This document shows positions 34,872 through 50,241 of a DNA stretch of 64,000 nucleotides, one piece after another (positions within the stretch are counted from its first letter, which is position 1; the number at the start of each line of letters is the position of its first letter). The notes below the pieces were generated by a model that was not told the DNA's origin, did no database searches, and saw only the letters and a program-made list of their open reading frames with translations. This DNA comes from Panicum virgatum (Eukaryota; Streptophyta; Magnoliopsida; Poales; Poaceae), in NCBI RefSeq assembly GCF_016808335.1, contig NC_053150.1, positions 28,724,030 through 28,788,029 of the forward strand, written 5' to 3'. The translations under genes were made by a program, and so were the position numbers.

Positions 34872-37800
34872 TGTGGCAGAACCACTTGAATTATCCCGGC
34901 TCAAGTGCGCTGGCCAGCATCATAAAGGCAACACCGACACAAACGCACTTCAAACGGAACAATTATTGGTCTGTCGGGTAACGTCCTGATACAACCACCA
35001 GTTCTCGGATCGAACAAGCATACCCCGCACGAAGGCGAGTCCAGAGATATTACAACCACATATTTTACACCACAAGCATAGTAGTTATTACAAACCAGTT
35101 CAAAGCATTATTACAGAACCAAATTTAGTAAAAGAGTTATACAAGCCATAACTTTAAGTTCAGAGTTTGAAAAGCAGCGGAAAGAGAATACGACGGCTAC
35201 AACACATCGCAAAAGTATACCAAGCTAGCCCAAGCAAGGTATCACTCGTCAGGGTCATTGCCGGCCGAAGACGGATCCCATTCTACGGACCAGCCAGGAG
35301 GCAAAGAGCAGGGCCAAGACAAACTAGCGATCTGGTACTCAAAACTCATACCTGAAAAAGGGTTTCAATAGCAAGGTTGAGTATTCTAATACTCAGCAAG
35401 ACTTAACCGTAAACGGGTATACGTAGCCCACCTAACTAGACTATGCAGAGTTCTGTGAGGCTCTGGTTTTCCTTTTGCTGAAAAGCAATAAAGAGTAGGT
35501 CCTTACTTTCAAATTTTAGCTTCCAAGATTCTAGTTGATTAACCATTCTATGTAAGCACTGCTAATCAACCATGGTAGAACTTTAAGCAAACATCAAGAT
35601 TGATCATAATAATGTTGCTCTTATTACTTTGTGGCAAAGAGATCAAGCAGTCCCAAATCGTGAGAAGTGGATGATTCGAATCGAATTTGTTAACCTGGCC
35701 AGGCAGACCTAACACACACGTTTGGAACACCGTTGGGTCGTTCCCAAACAACCGTTTACCTTTCTTTCCGGCTTGTGGATAGGGTCACTCTCCCCGACTA
35801 CAGGGCACCAATCTCATCCCTTGTAGCCGCGGTGTTGATCAACAATAACATATAAAAACCTATCTCTAAAGAGAGAGTGATAGGTATATCTACTCCCCGG
35901 TCCAATCGGCTACTAGGCTTACCGCGTACCATTTTTACGACATGTGGCTAGTACGTTCAAAAACTTAACTAGCACTACCACACACCGTGACCTTAGCAAG
36001 TTCATCAACACAGATGGGGTCTCACACAAGGTCATGATATCGAACACAACCCCGTCCATCGTCATTATATTGATAGAAGAAAGTAAACAAGCAATTCCTA
36101 TAGAGCTCGCGAGTGACAGGCAATCACTCGACTTTTACCGGTCCTATAAGCTTAGCAATTATTCGAACTCAGGTCTAGTGTTCAGTACATAGGTTCCAAG
36201 GATCATGCATCTAGGGTTTCAATTCAAATCCTAAGAATTGTAAATGCACAAGTAAGTAACAACGATAAATGGTAATAATTTGAAATATGGGTTATGTCGG
36301 GGCTAGCCTTCTCGGTAGTCGCTAACTATTTCAGCCTTGGGCTCTTCCGAACCTTGGTCCGGAGCTTCAGTTAGTAGAGCAGTGTTCACCTGGGCTTCTA
36401 GATCACCTCCTTCGGACTCTCGGATCAGCTCGTACGTCCCGTCCGCTAGAACAGTCGTATCTATATGTGATGCATGAGATGAAATTATAAACATACACAC
36501 GATGTGGTGAAGCTGCAGTTAACACTAAGCAAACAAAATTAACACACAGAGGGGCAGTCATTTATGGATTAGACACTAACATTTCTAACTATACAAGGCA
36601 TCATGATCAACAGCACAAAAGAATCTCACTACTACATAAAACAAGTTGTAGTGGTTCCTATAGCATGCAAGTCATGGCTTGCTAATAATTAAACAACTCA
36701 GCACACATTAAGTAGTAAAATCAGCAAAAATTACATCAAACAGAAGGTAAACTGAGTAATCTATCTTGCAAATTTCGTACCAAAACATGCAGCCTTTTAT
36801 TCAGAACAAGTCATTTATTCAAACAATACCTAGAACAAGATTGAATTTTTCAGAACAAACTACAACACTTGAGGCTCAAAATTTTTCAGAATAGACATCA
36901 TATGCTTATGAACACCTCATAAAGTCTTCAGAAGTTATCTAGGCATAATACTGAAGTAATAAATTAGACAAAAATAAACTACATAGGGTAAAACTAATTA
37001 ATACAGAAAGTTCTATAAAGATTCTAGATCCTAACTTTTATAGAAATGAACACAAGACCAACAGAGTGTTATACAGAAATTATCAGAATTTTCTAAGCAG
37101 GATAACTATTTATCACAATTAAAGCTCACTTAACAAGCATTAAATCAAAGAAATAGCTAAACAGAAGGAATTACCATGAAATTTTTATAGCAACACTAGA
37201 GTCACATGAAAATTTCACCATAAAAATTTCACATCAAGACATGGTTTCAATCATCAGTTAAGAAAAAGATAAAAACAACTAGCATTCAAGCACTAGTAAC
37301 ACAAATCTATTTTTACAGCAAAAACTCTCAACTAACACCCAACATATTATGATTCAAATTCATAGAGCTACTCTCAAGGATTCTAAAACATCTGGATTTG
37401 CATTTATCTGATTTTTCTACGAATTTCTATGGAATTTCAAAGTTTGCAGCCAAAATAACAAAGAGGTCCTTGCTGACACTATTCACATGAGTCTCGGGCT
37501 ATGCAGATAACCCCCTAGGGTTCTTTGAATTCTAGCAGAGAGGTCCTTGGCCGTGGTCAGAGAAGGGGCGGGTGGTTTGACCGCCGATCCCGGCGACGGC
37601 GATCGCCGGCGCCGAGGGATAGATAGGGGAAACGCTAAAGGACATCGATGCGCACCTTCTGGTGCTCGGAATCGAAGCTGGGGTGGTCGAGAAAGTGGGT
37701 GTCGACGTGAAGGACGGCGGTTCGGTGTAGGTCATCGGCGGCGAGGTTGCTCCGACGGGTTCTGGGCGAGGAGGAGGGGTGGGTGAGTTGCGCGAGGTCA

Positions 37801-38711
37801 AGGTGGAGCTGATGGAGGGGTCAGCACGGGCGGAGGGGCTGCAGAGAGGCGGGTCGACGGTGAGCCTGTGCTCGCCGGCGTGCGGTGGACGGCGGCGGCG
37901 TTCTGGGGTCTGCGGTTGAGGAAGTGGCGAAAGAGTGAGTGGAACGGGTTGTGGGGCTTCTTGTAGTGCTGGTGCGTGTGAGAGATAGGAGAGTTGGGCT
38001 CTAGCTTGAGCTGTCCACGGCGACGAGGATGTGGCAGCAGGCGTTGGCCTTCTGGGCGCGTGGCGGAGCGAGGAGGCTCCAACGCAAGGGTAGAGGGCGG
38101 TGGAGAGGTCAAGCGCGACGCGTGGAGAAGCTCAGGAAGCAGGAGGTGGCTTCCTGGCCGTTCCACAGTGGCGGGCGGCGCTGCTGCGCCGGCGACAGAG
38201 CAAAACAGAGAGTCAGGCAGGAGGAAGAAGAAGTGGACTGGTTTGAAATTTCAGAAAATTCAAGGGACCCAACTATGAAACAAAGATAACTTTTAAACTA
38301 GGGCTCAAATGAAAGTGCCCAACATGAAAGTTGTTCAATTTTTCAAGATCTACAACTTTGATGTTGTGCAAAAATTGGTTTGACAAAAGATTGAAGGGTT
38401 AGTTTGAAAACATAAGAAGGATTTTGCATTCAAAGGACTTTTGTCTTTTCCAAGGCAATTTCACATCAAATCTAGGCTGAAATGTAAATTTTGCTGCCAA
38501 GTAATGATTACACAACATTTTTCAAATAAACCCTCTACAAAAGCTATAATCACACATCCTATTCAAATAAAACTATAATGTTGACCTTGGAACAATTCAT
38601 AATTACACAAAGGTCCTTAAAATTTTAAAATAGGCCCTTGCTCAAATAATTTCACACATGAAGCACAGGAAATAAATGTATTTTTTATTGTGCAGACCCT
38701 AGGGTGTCACA
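34872..38711 (-). repeat. 5' LTR of the chromovirus
   Basis: 3840 bp, same ends as the partner LTR. It retains two segments missing from the partner: about 35786-35888 (flanked by GATAGG on both sides) and about 37050-37133 (flanked by AACA). The 122-codon frame in the GC-rich zone lies at 38166-37798. Confidence 0.92.
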
Positions 38712-41700
38712 CGATACCTTGATCCCGTAGCGATTTGCGAGTCTTTGCACGCTGGGCCAAAATGGATGAAGGATGACGATGACTATCTAAAGCCATTTGA
38801 AACAAAGAAGGACAAAGATGCGGCACGCAACAAATTTCACGAAGAAACTATGATGGGGGTTGCGGCCTATATAGCACTTGTGATGGAAATGTGGGTAGAC
38901 ATGAATTGCATATTTGCGCCATACCACGTCCAGTAAGTCTAATACCAATTATTTGATTAACCATTACTCCGATATCGATGCCTACAAATCATACATTAAC
39001 TTTTTTTTTGTTTTACAGAGGTCACTGGATTGCATTCCAAATAATGCCAAAGCGTGGAAGAGTTATCGTACATGACTCCTTGGACTGGCGAACCGACGCT
39101 TACCAAGAATTCATAGACCTTATTCAATTGTGAGTGAATTTCTTATCTTCCATATGGACATCTGTCTCTTGTGTCTCTAGATAAATATGCCTACATAAAT
39201 TAACTTTCCATATTTTCAATTTAAAACAGGGCATACAAGTTCAACCCAAAAAAGGACTTCCTTATCCCGCCGACAGAAAGCAAATGACTTTTCGCACAAA
39301 TTTTTGTAGCCACAAGCAACCGGCAGGTTCCGTGTACTGTGGGTACTACTTGTGCGAGAATATGAGGCTGAAAGGGACATACACTACTGATCCCAAATGC
39401 GTAAGGGTCTACTCTTTATTACGGATAGATGTTTGCACATTGTTTATTACTATACCTACAAATTGATAATTTTATTATGTATTCAATAATTGCAGCTTGA
39501 CCCGGTGAGACACGGAGGCCAGCTCCACGAGAGACAACTTCTAGATGTAGTCGATGATTTGTGCCATTTCATTCTGCACGAAGTGGTCAACGTGGAAGGC
39601 AAACTTTTTGACGAAACTTCAGACTTAGCAACGAACGATAAATACCTTTCACTTCGTGAGTGGCAAAAATTCGGGCACGGTTAAGCGCCCTAGGGGAATG
39701 ATGGAAAAACATGTATAAGAGTTGAATTGTGATGATGTACTATATTGGTATTTGTTTTTCATCTATTATGAATTTTATATGAGTAAGTATCTTATGTCTA
39801 ACATCGACGTCCCGATCACGATCGAGCTTGAAGTTAGGACGTTATAATTAATAGACGTATAATAGTGCAGATGTGATGTATAATAGACGTATAGATAAAA
39901 ATTGCGAATTCAAATCCCCTAAAAAACCGCAAATTCAAAAATTTTGGGCGGGCGGGAAAACTATTTCTAGGAGCGGGTTTGGGGCTCCCCGCCCCTGAAA
40001 ATATTTATGTAGGGGCGGGGTGAGACCCCTACCCGCCCCTAAAAAAGCATTTATAGGGGCGGGTCTGGGATCACCCGCCCCTACAAAATGATTTTCAGGG
40101 GCGGGCGAACCCCCCCACCCTCCCCTACAAAACCATTTCAGGGGCGGCTCACGTGCCCGCCCATGCAAATCGCCATTTTTAGCTGCGAAAAGCAGGGGTG
40201 GTTGCGCCGTCCGCCCCTAAAAATGCCATTTCGCCCGCTCCAACAAGCCCTTTCTGCAGTAGTGAGGCCCAATTTCTGTGACACCAGGCAGGTGGCAGTG
40301 GATTCTAGAGACAAGGGATCTGAGTCAAGAAGATATCCGTTTTCTTCTTTTCTTTTTAGGTGCACAAAAGAAACCGTGTTTCTCTGCTTCTGGCACTACA
40401 AGAAATGTGACCTTCTATGACGAATATCTCATGACACTCGATCAAAATGTCACTAGGTCATTCCCTTTTATGACATTTTATATAGGGTGGTACAATTTAG
40501 CGACGAAAACTATGTGTTCGTCACTAAGACAAGATGAAAATTGTCATAAACTAGTTTTACTTCATGTTGTGACGAATGCATTTTTGTCACTTGAGTCCAA
40601 CTACAAACATCATAATTTTATGACAATGCTAAATTGTCACTAGGTCAGGTGTTCGTCACTAATGTCTTCGTTAGGCAACGACGGTGACCTACGTGCAAAC
40701 TTATTAGGTCCCACACCCATTGTTCATGTAAAAATAAGTGAAAGGAAAAAATAGAAATTGTGATTTTAAGATGGAAATGGTACGATATGAGCCATGGCTA
40801 AATATAATATTTTACCTATAGTATATTGAACTCATTGAACATAATAGCCAGTGGCGGATCTAGCGGTGGGGCTGCCGGGGCTAGAGCCCCCCTACCGCCG
40901 GAGAACCCCTGAAGCCCCCCCTTAGCCCCCCCTAAAATTTTCTGCCATGGGACTGAGCGGCTGAGCCTCGACGCGTCTGGAGATTGAAGACGAAGTCCGT
41001 CCGGCGGCCGGCGCAACTGGGCTGTTCGCCTGGCCACTTGAGCCCAACTTTCTTTCCCGGCCCAAACAACAGCCGAGCGGGCCGACCGAGCTGGCCTCCC
41101 ACCCCCGTCCTCCTCTCGGTCTCTGGCTCTCTGACTCTCTCGCCTCTCCGCCTCTCTCTCGCCCTATCCTCCCGCTCCCGGCGGCCGGCCGCCTCTCGCC
41201 CTCTCCTCCCACGTCCCTCTCCCGGCGGCCAGCGGCTGCTCGGCCGGAGAATCGCCTCGGGGCTCGGCTGCTCGGTGGCCGCTCGGCCCCAGCGGGGCAG
41301 GGGGTGGCCGCAGTACTGGGCGGCCGGATGGACCCCGGCCCGCGGGCGCGGTCGCGCGGGGGGCAGCGCCGTGCCGCCGCAGGAGCGTGGGGCAGGCAAC
41401 AGGCCTGCAGGGAGCAGCCGGCAGTGTGGCACGGCAGGCCGAGCGCGGGTTCAAAGGTGCACTTTAATGATTACCAAGTCATGCTACTTTGAGAGTTAAA
41501 ATCGAAAGCTCCGTCACGGAGAATTCATTCCCGGCAAGTGCAAGCATTTGCATATCCTAGCATTGATCTATTGACATGTATCCCTACTTCTATGTGTTTC
41601 CAGTCTTCCACGTCTAGATGTCCTCTGTTATTTCTAGTGATAACTGAAATGTTGTGGGCCTTATAGATGAAAGTTTAACACTTTGCATTTGCTTCTTGCG

Positions 41701-42645
41701 TCAGATACCTTAGTATGTCTCTGACAAATAGGGTATATTTTTTTCAGCAATGCCCAACCCAGATTCCAGTTCATTGTCATGAATCGCCGGAATACTGGTA
41801 TTTTAGCATGTAATTTTCTTGAGCTTGTTTGATCTGGTATGATAGATTATTATTCTACCCTTTGCAAGACTTACACATGAGAATAATTCAATCATGTGAC
41901 ATGAATGGTGATCGGTATGAACCTGCCGGTTCAAAACTTCAAGTAGCATATTGGGGAAGTGTTTTTTTCTGGGGAACTATTTTTTCTGTGAACAATCGTG
42001 ATCTTTGCTAACTGCTCTTTGCTCCTGCCATTAGGAAGTAGTTGGAATATTGATGCATAAATGAAAAGCATACATAAATTTGGCAGATTTTCTTTATTAA
42101 ATTAAGTCTGCAACAAAATTTATGCCTTAACTGAAGCAAATTATATACTTGATCCACATAACTGGAACCTTCAAGGAAAAACAGATTCGGTAAAGGTTGA
42201 AGTTTTATTGGAATTGCCCAACTACAGATAACATATGCACATATTTCTAGCCAAGTGCAGAAGGCACATGGACTTCGAATTATTTACAACAATGCATTTT
42301 ACTTGATGACAAGGAAATAGTATTGCATTTCACTTGATGGTACGGATGCATTATAGTGCACCATTTTATTTCATAGATTCATGTCGCATGTTAGCGCCTA
42401 GCACTTGCTATTTGATTTGTGTAGAGAGGAGAAGAATTCATGGTAATAACCAGATACAATTGGACATGGTACTTTAGACTGTATTTGTGGAATTCATATA
42501 TTGCTTGGTCATTTCACAGAAGCTTACTAATTTATGTTGATTGCTGAAGCATGTTTGTGCTCATGGTAGTTTGTATCCATTCTTTATTTCTAGATGCATC
42601 CTCCCATCTTTCGCTAAGTTTTGCACTTGTTTCAGTGATCTTCAG

Positions 42646-46945
<4,300 letters not shown>

Positions 46946-47390
46946 TAGGTGAATACTTATCCCTAACGTGGTTTATGCTTTCATGGGACTATGGTATTTT
47001 GGGAATATTATAGCTAACTTTGGATCTAGGAGTTGATGTGTCTAGATGTGAACACTAGGTCCTTTTTGGCTTGAAGTGCCATACTGCTCTGCTGTTTTGT
47101 GAACCTGTTGGTTGCCAAATGTGCAAAATGTGAAGATCCTGTTATGTGTGTGGATCTAGATGGTGGTTGTCATATTTTGTGAGATGGTTCTGTTGGTGGA
47201 ATATATGGATTATTGCTATGTCAATGAACTATTGAACTGTGATAATATTATGTGAATGAAGTATGGTTATGTTATTCTATACTACAAATACCATTTTGTG
47301 AGCTGGATGTGGATGTGTTGGGTTACAAATGAGATTAAATTAGCATTATACGATTTATGTTTGGACGGCCACAATAGTTGGGCAGCACTA

Positions 47391-47675
47391 TAGTGGGCTG
47401 GTCTCATGTTGGCCCAACTGCGGGCCTTGATATGAGCTGGGCCAACATGGATTGGGTCCAGCTACAAATGGACTTCGCATGGGTTGGGTCAAGCATAGTT
47501 GGGCCTCAACATGAGCTGAGTTATCTAAATATGTCTGGGTTAGGCTGCAAGTGGGCCTAAACATGGGCTGAGTCAGGCTACTAGTGGGTCTAAACATGGG
47601 CTGGGCCAGGTTGTAAATGGGTCTAAACATGGGCTGGACCAGGCTACAAGTGGGCCTAAAAATAATGTGGGCCAG
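47391..47675 (+). repeat. 33-bp minisatellite near the right end of CACTA-3
   Basis: Clear units carry ACATGGGCTG at 47561, 47594 and 47627 (period 33), with degenerate copies from 47391 to 47530. Each unit includes a GTGGG(C/T)CTAA block. It lies between the gene and the subterminal repeats. Confidence 0.8.
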
Positions 47676-48016
47676 ATAAATTATGATGAAATAAAAACGT
47701 CACAAGGTAGAGCTACGTCAGAACCACATCACCCAGCTTGATCCTATGTGGCGAAATCACATTCTACAGCTTATGACAATTTTCTCTCCAACAATAACGA
47801 TTCTAATGCGTCATAAAAATCTGTGATGATAAATATATCGTCATAAAATCTATGACAATTTTAATATATTTCGTCACTGATTGTCATTAGTGACGCACAT
47901 TCAATGACGAACTTTTTTTTGTCACAAAGTCGTCATAGATTAGATACAATGACAAATATTTAGTCTTCTGTGACACAATCTAATCGTCATGGAAGGCCAA
48001 ATTTCTTGTAGTGTGG

Positions 48017-48870
48017 TTTTGATTTGATTTGATCCCTGATGGTTGCTAACTTCAACTCCGAAGGCTGAACTGCATATGGTATTACTCATCGGGCAGCAAT
48101 TCTTCGGACTTTTGGTTCTTTTGGATCCACCCTTCAGACACATGACGGATCAAAAGTCAATATACTGCAGAATTGATCCGTTCATTAGAAAAAGGTAAAG
48201 ATATATAAAATACACATATTATATTTTGGAAAATAATTCTACACCTAATTTTCACATTTGCTCATACAAAAAATCACCTTGGAAGTTAGGCCAGCATTGA
48301 CAGGGAGAGATATAAGACGTGTAGTGGTTGTAAGATATTAGATGTTAAGCAGTGACGATTACTGCCATTGGGGACCTACAAAGGGATAATGTGTGCAGTT
48401 GTCCGTTAGGAACTCTTGAGGCTCAGCTTGGTTTTCTGTTGTTTTTTCAACACAAAACCACGGTGATGGACAGTACTAACCGTTCGTAATCAAACCAGAA
48501 GTAAAATTAAGGATACATCTTACAACCACTGCAGTCTGCAGGTAGTGACGGGATCAGTAGTAAAGCCCTTAGTTTGTTAGTAGGGTATTTTGTTTTTCTT
48601 TCAAGAGAAATGTACGTAGTACCCATTTCCCAAACATTAAAGGGACTACATATTCTACAGTCTAGTCTAGCGAATAGCAAATATTTTCAGTTTTGTTCAC
48701 ACAGTGTGAAGTTGAAATTATCATATCGGGAGCAGAGTTGTCCAAAGAACTCCGTAGCCTACTATGCTGTCAATACTAACTATACTATTATGTCACAATC
48801 ACATTTGCCCCAGTCCCATGTGTTACGTCTTTTTAACCAATTTTTATTCGATATGTTCAATACCGCACCT
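48017..48870. other. Intergenic, distal upstream region of SAG39 copy 2
   Basis: AT-rich, no coding sequence recognised. Homology to the upstream region of SAG39 copy 1 begins only near 48879. Confidence 0.5.
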
Positions 48871-49131
48871 GTGATCAAATATGGGGCTTAATCTTTTTAT
48901 TACGGTTTGAGAACGCTAGGCATAACCAATGGTTATCCTCAGCTGATCGTACTTCACGGCTACGGACATGTCCTTTTCCACCCAATACATCGTACAAGCA
49001 CCGCATCTTCTTGCTTACAAAAATACAGAACGGTAGCTATATATACCCTGCAACTCTTCCATATCGAATCACCAAATCAATTGGACGACAGTGCACAATT
49101 GCAGCAGTAGAAACCAACTGCCTGACCGACC
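48871..49131 (+). promoter_or_regulatory. Promoter of SAG39 copy 2
   Basis: TATATATA at 49038-49045, about 90 bases before the ATG, inside the 17-base block 49032-49048 that is identical to copy 1. Upstream shared blocks: ATATGGGGCTTAAT (about 48879), TCACGGCTACGGA (about 48955) with TTTTCCAC (about 48972) and ACATCGTACAAG (about 48986). These shared blocks are the best candidates for control sites. Confidence 0.65.
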
Positions 49132-50241
49132 ATGGCCATACCAAAGGCTTTGCTTCTCACAATCCTCGGCTGCGCCTTCTTCTGCAGTGCTGCCCTTGCT
49201 GCTCGTGACCTGAGCGATGACTCAGCCATGGTGGCGAGGCACGAGCAGTGGATGGCCCAGTACAGCCGTGTCTACAAAGATGCTGCCGAGAAGGCTCGGC
49301 GGTTCGAGGTGTTCAAGGACAATGTTAAGTTCATTGAGTCATTCAACGCCGCTGGGAACTGCAAGTTCTGGCTCGGCGTCAACCAATTCGCAGACCTCAC
49401 CAACGACGAGTTCAGGGCCACCAAGACTAACAAGGGCTTCCGACCTAGCCCGGTGAAAGTCCCTACCGGATTTAGGTACGAGAACGTAAGCATTGATGCG
49501 CTACCAGCGACCATCGACTGGAGGACCAAGGGTGCTGTCACTCCCATCAAGGATCAGGGCCAATGTGGTAAGTACACACTTAGTAGGATGATACAGTACT
49601 TGTCCCAACTCAATTTACCGAAACTATTTTATATAAGAACATTGTCAATTGCAGGCTGTTGCTGGGCATTCTCGGCTGTGGCCGCCACAGAGGGCATTGT
49701 GAAAATCAGCACCGGCAAACTCATCTCACTCTCCGAGCAAGAGTTGGTTGATTGCGATGTCCATGGTGAGGATCAGGGATGCGAGGGTGGTTTGATGGAT
49801 GATGCCTTCAAGTTCATCATCAAGAATGGTGGACTAACCTCTGAATCCAGCTATCCTTACACAGCTGCGGATGGTAAGTGCAAGAGTGGATCAAACAGTG
49901 CAGCGACCATCAAGGGCTATGAAGATGTGCCGGCCAACGATGAGGCTGCACTGATGAAGGCAGTGGCGAACCAGCCCGTGTCGGTGGCAGTGGACGGGGG
50001 AGACATGACATTTCAGTTCTACTCAGGTGGTGTGATGACTGGCTCCTGTGGTACTGACTTGGACCATGGAATCGCAGCCATTGGTTATGGAAAAGCCAGT
50101 GATGGGACCAAGTATTGGCTGATGAAGAACTCATGGGGCACGACTTGGGGTGAGAATGGTTACCTGAGGATGGAGAAGGATATTTCGGATAAGAAGGGCA
50201 TGTGCGGTCTTGCCATGGAGCCTTCCTACCCCACTGAGTAG
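49132..50241 (+). CDS. SAG39: Papain-family cysteine protease, SAG39-like (copy 2), 340 residues
   Basis: Exons 49132-49567 and 49655-50241 with an 87-bp GT-AG intron. The intron happens to lack an in-frame stop, so the unspliced frame reads 369 codons, but the junction matches copy 1 exactly and removing it restores the GCCWAFS active site. Signal peptide (MAIPKALLLTILGCAFFCSA), ERFNIN pattern ([20 protein letters not shown]), GVNQFAD, then the C1 domain with Cys148, His283 and Asn304 in place. The protein differs from copy 1 by only a handful of residues in exon 2 (for example K for T in AADGKCKSG and T for A in NSWGTTWGENG), while third codon positions differ often. It is transcribed away from copy 1. 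The role is presumed to be vacuolar/senescence-associated proteolysis, from the family. Confidence 0.93.
   Translation: MAIPKALLLTILGCAFFCSAALAARDLSDDSAMVARHEQWMAQYSRVYKDAAEKARRFEVFKDNVKFIESFNAAGNCKFWLGVNQFADLTNDEFRATKTNKGFRPSPVKVPTGFRYENVSIDALPATIDWRTKGAVTPIKDQGQCGKYTLSRMIQYLSQLNLPKLFYIRTLSIAGCCWAFSAVAATEGIVKISTGKLISLSEQELVDCDVHGEDQGCEGGLMDDAFKFIIKNGGLTSESSYPYTAADGKCKSGSNSAATIKGYEDVPANDEAALMKAVANQPVSVAVDGGDMTFQFYSGGVMTGSCGTDLDHGIAAIGYGKASDGTKYWLMKNSWGTTWGENGYLRMEKDISDKKGMCGLAMEPSYPTE

Larger units (their letters stand above)
25823..38711 (-). mobile_element. Complete Ty3/gypsy LTR retrotransposon of chromovirus (Tekay/Del) type, 12.9 kb
   Basis: Two LTRs in direct orientation (25823-29481 and 34872-38711), both with TG...CA ends, are flanked by the 5-bp duplication CGATA (25818-25822 and 38712-38716). 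Read on the minus strand the order is 5' LTR, tRNA-Met primer site, leader with a 127-bp tandem repeat, an ORF unrelated to gag, reverse transcriptase-RNase H, integrase with a chromodomain-like C-terminus, polypurine tract, 3' LTR. Gag and protease are absent and pol has stops and frameshifts, so it depended on a relative to move. The LTRs have diverged by scattered substitutions and two indels, so it is not very recent. Confidence 0.92.
24947..39684 (+). pseudogene. CACTA-2 ULP1-like (C48) protease gene, split by a retrotransposon
   Basis: Parts in order: a repetitive proline-rich region (about 24950-25240, units containing AAPPSPAAPEQRE) with stops near 25206 and 25326; an open block 25404-25696 (LLDLEDALLEFAYRKDFL, MHDWYKRACRLGLRSLLP); an exon piece 25779-25822; then, beyond the 12.9-kb guest, 38717-38932 (CESLHAGPKWMKDDDD), 39019-39129 (GHWIAFQ and VHDSLDW), 39230-39400 ([16 protein letters not shown]) and 39496-39684. 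The His, Asp, Gln and Cys of the C48 active site are all present. Introns have GT-AG ends except the one before 25779, whose acceptor looks damaged. Families of this kind cleave SUMO-like proteins; the role in transposons is unknown. The upstream stops and the insertion make it a pseudogene. Confidence 0.75.
22798..40264 (+). mobile_element. CACTA-2: complete CACTA (En/Spm) transposon, 17.5 kb with a nested retrotransposon
   Basis: Ends: CACTGCTACAAAAA at 22798 and the complement of CACTACTGCAGAAA at 40264, with the 3-bp duplication AGG on both sides (22795-22797 and 40265-40267). Subterminal zones (22830-23140 and 39945-40240) consist of repeated, mostly palindromic AGGGGCGG...CCGCCCCT modules spaced by AAAA/TTTT, the expected transposase-binding region. 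Inside are a broken tnp2-type transposase, a ULP1-like protease gene and, interrupting the latter, a complete LTR retrotransposon (25823-38711). Without the guest the element is about 4.6 kb, shorter than autonomous elements because most of the transposase core is deleted. Confidence 0.9.

Noticed and set aside
40850..41460. A second hAT element starting CAGTGGCGGATCTAG inside CACTA-3
   Set aside because: The start resembles known Tip100-type hAT ends, but I found neither a matching inverted right end nor an 8-bp duplication.
49132..50241. An uninterrupted 369-codon protease frame as the true product
   Set aside because: The 87-bp segment 49568-49654 has GT-AG ends at the same position as the copy 1 intron and would insert 29 residues immediately before the active-site cysteine.
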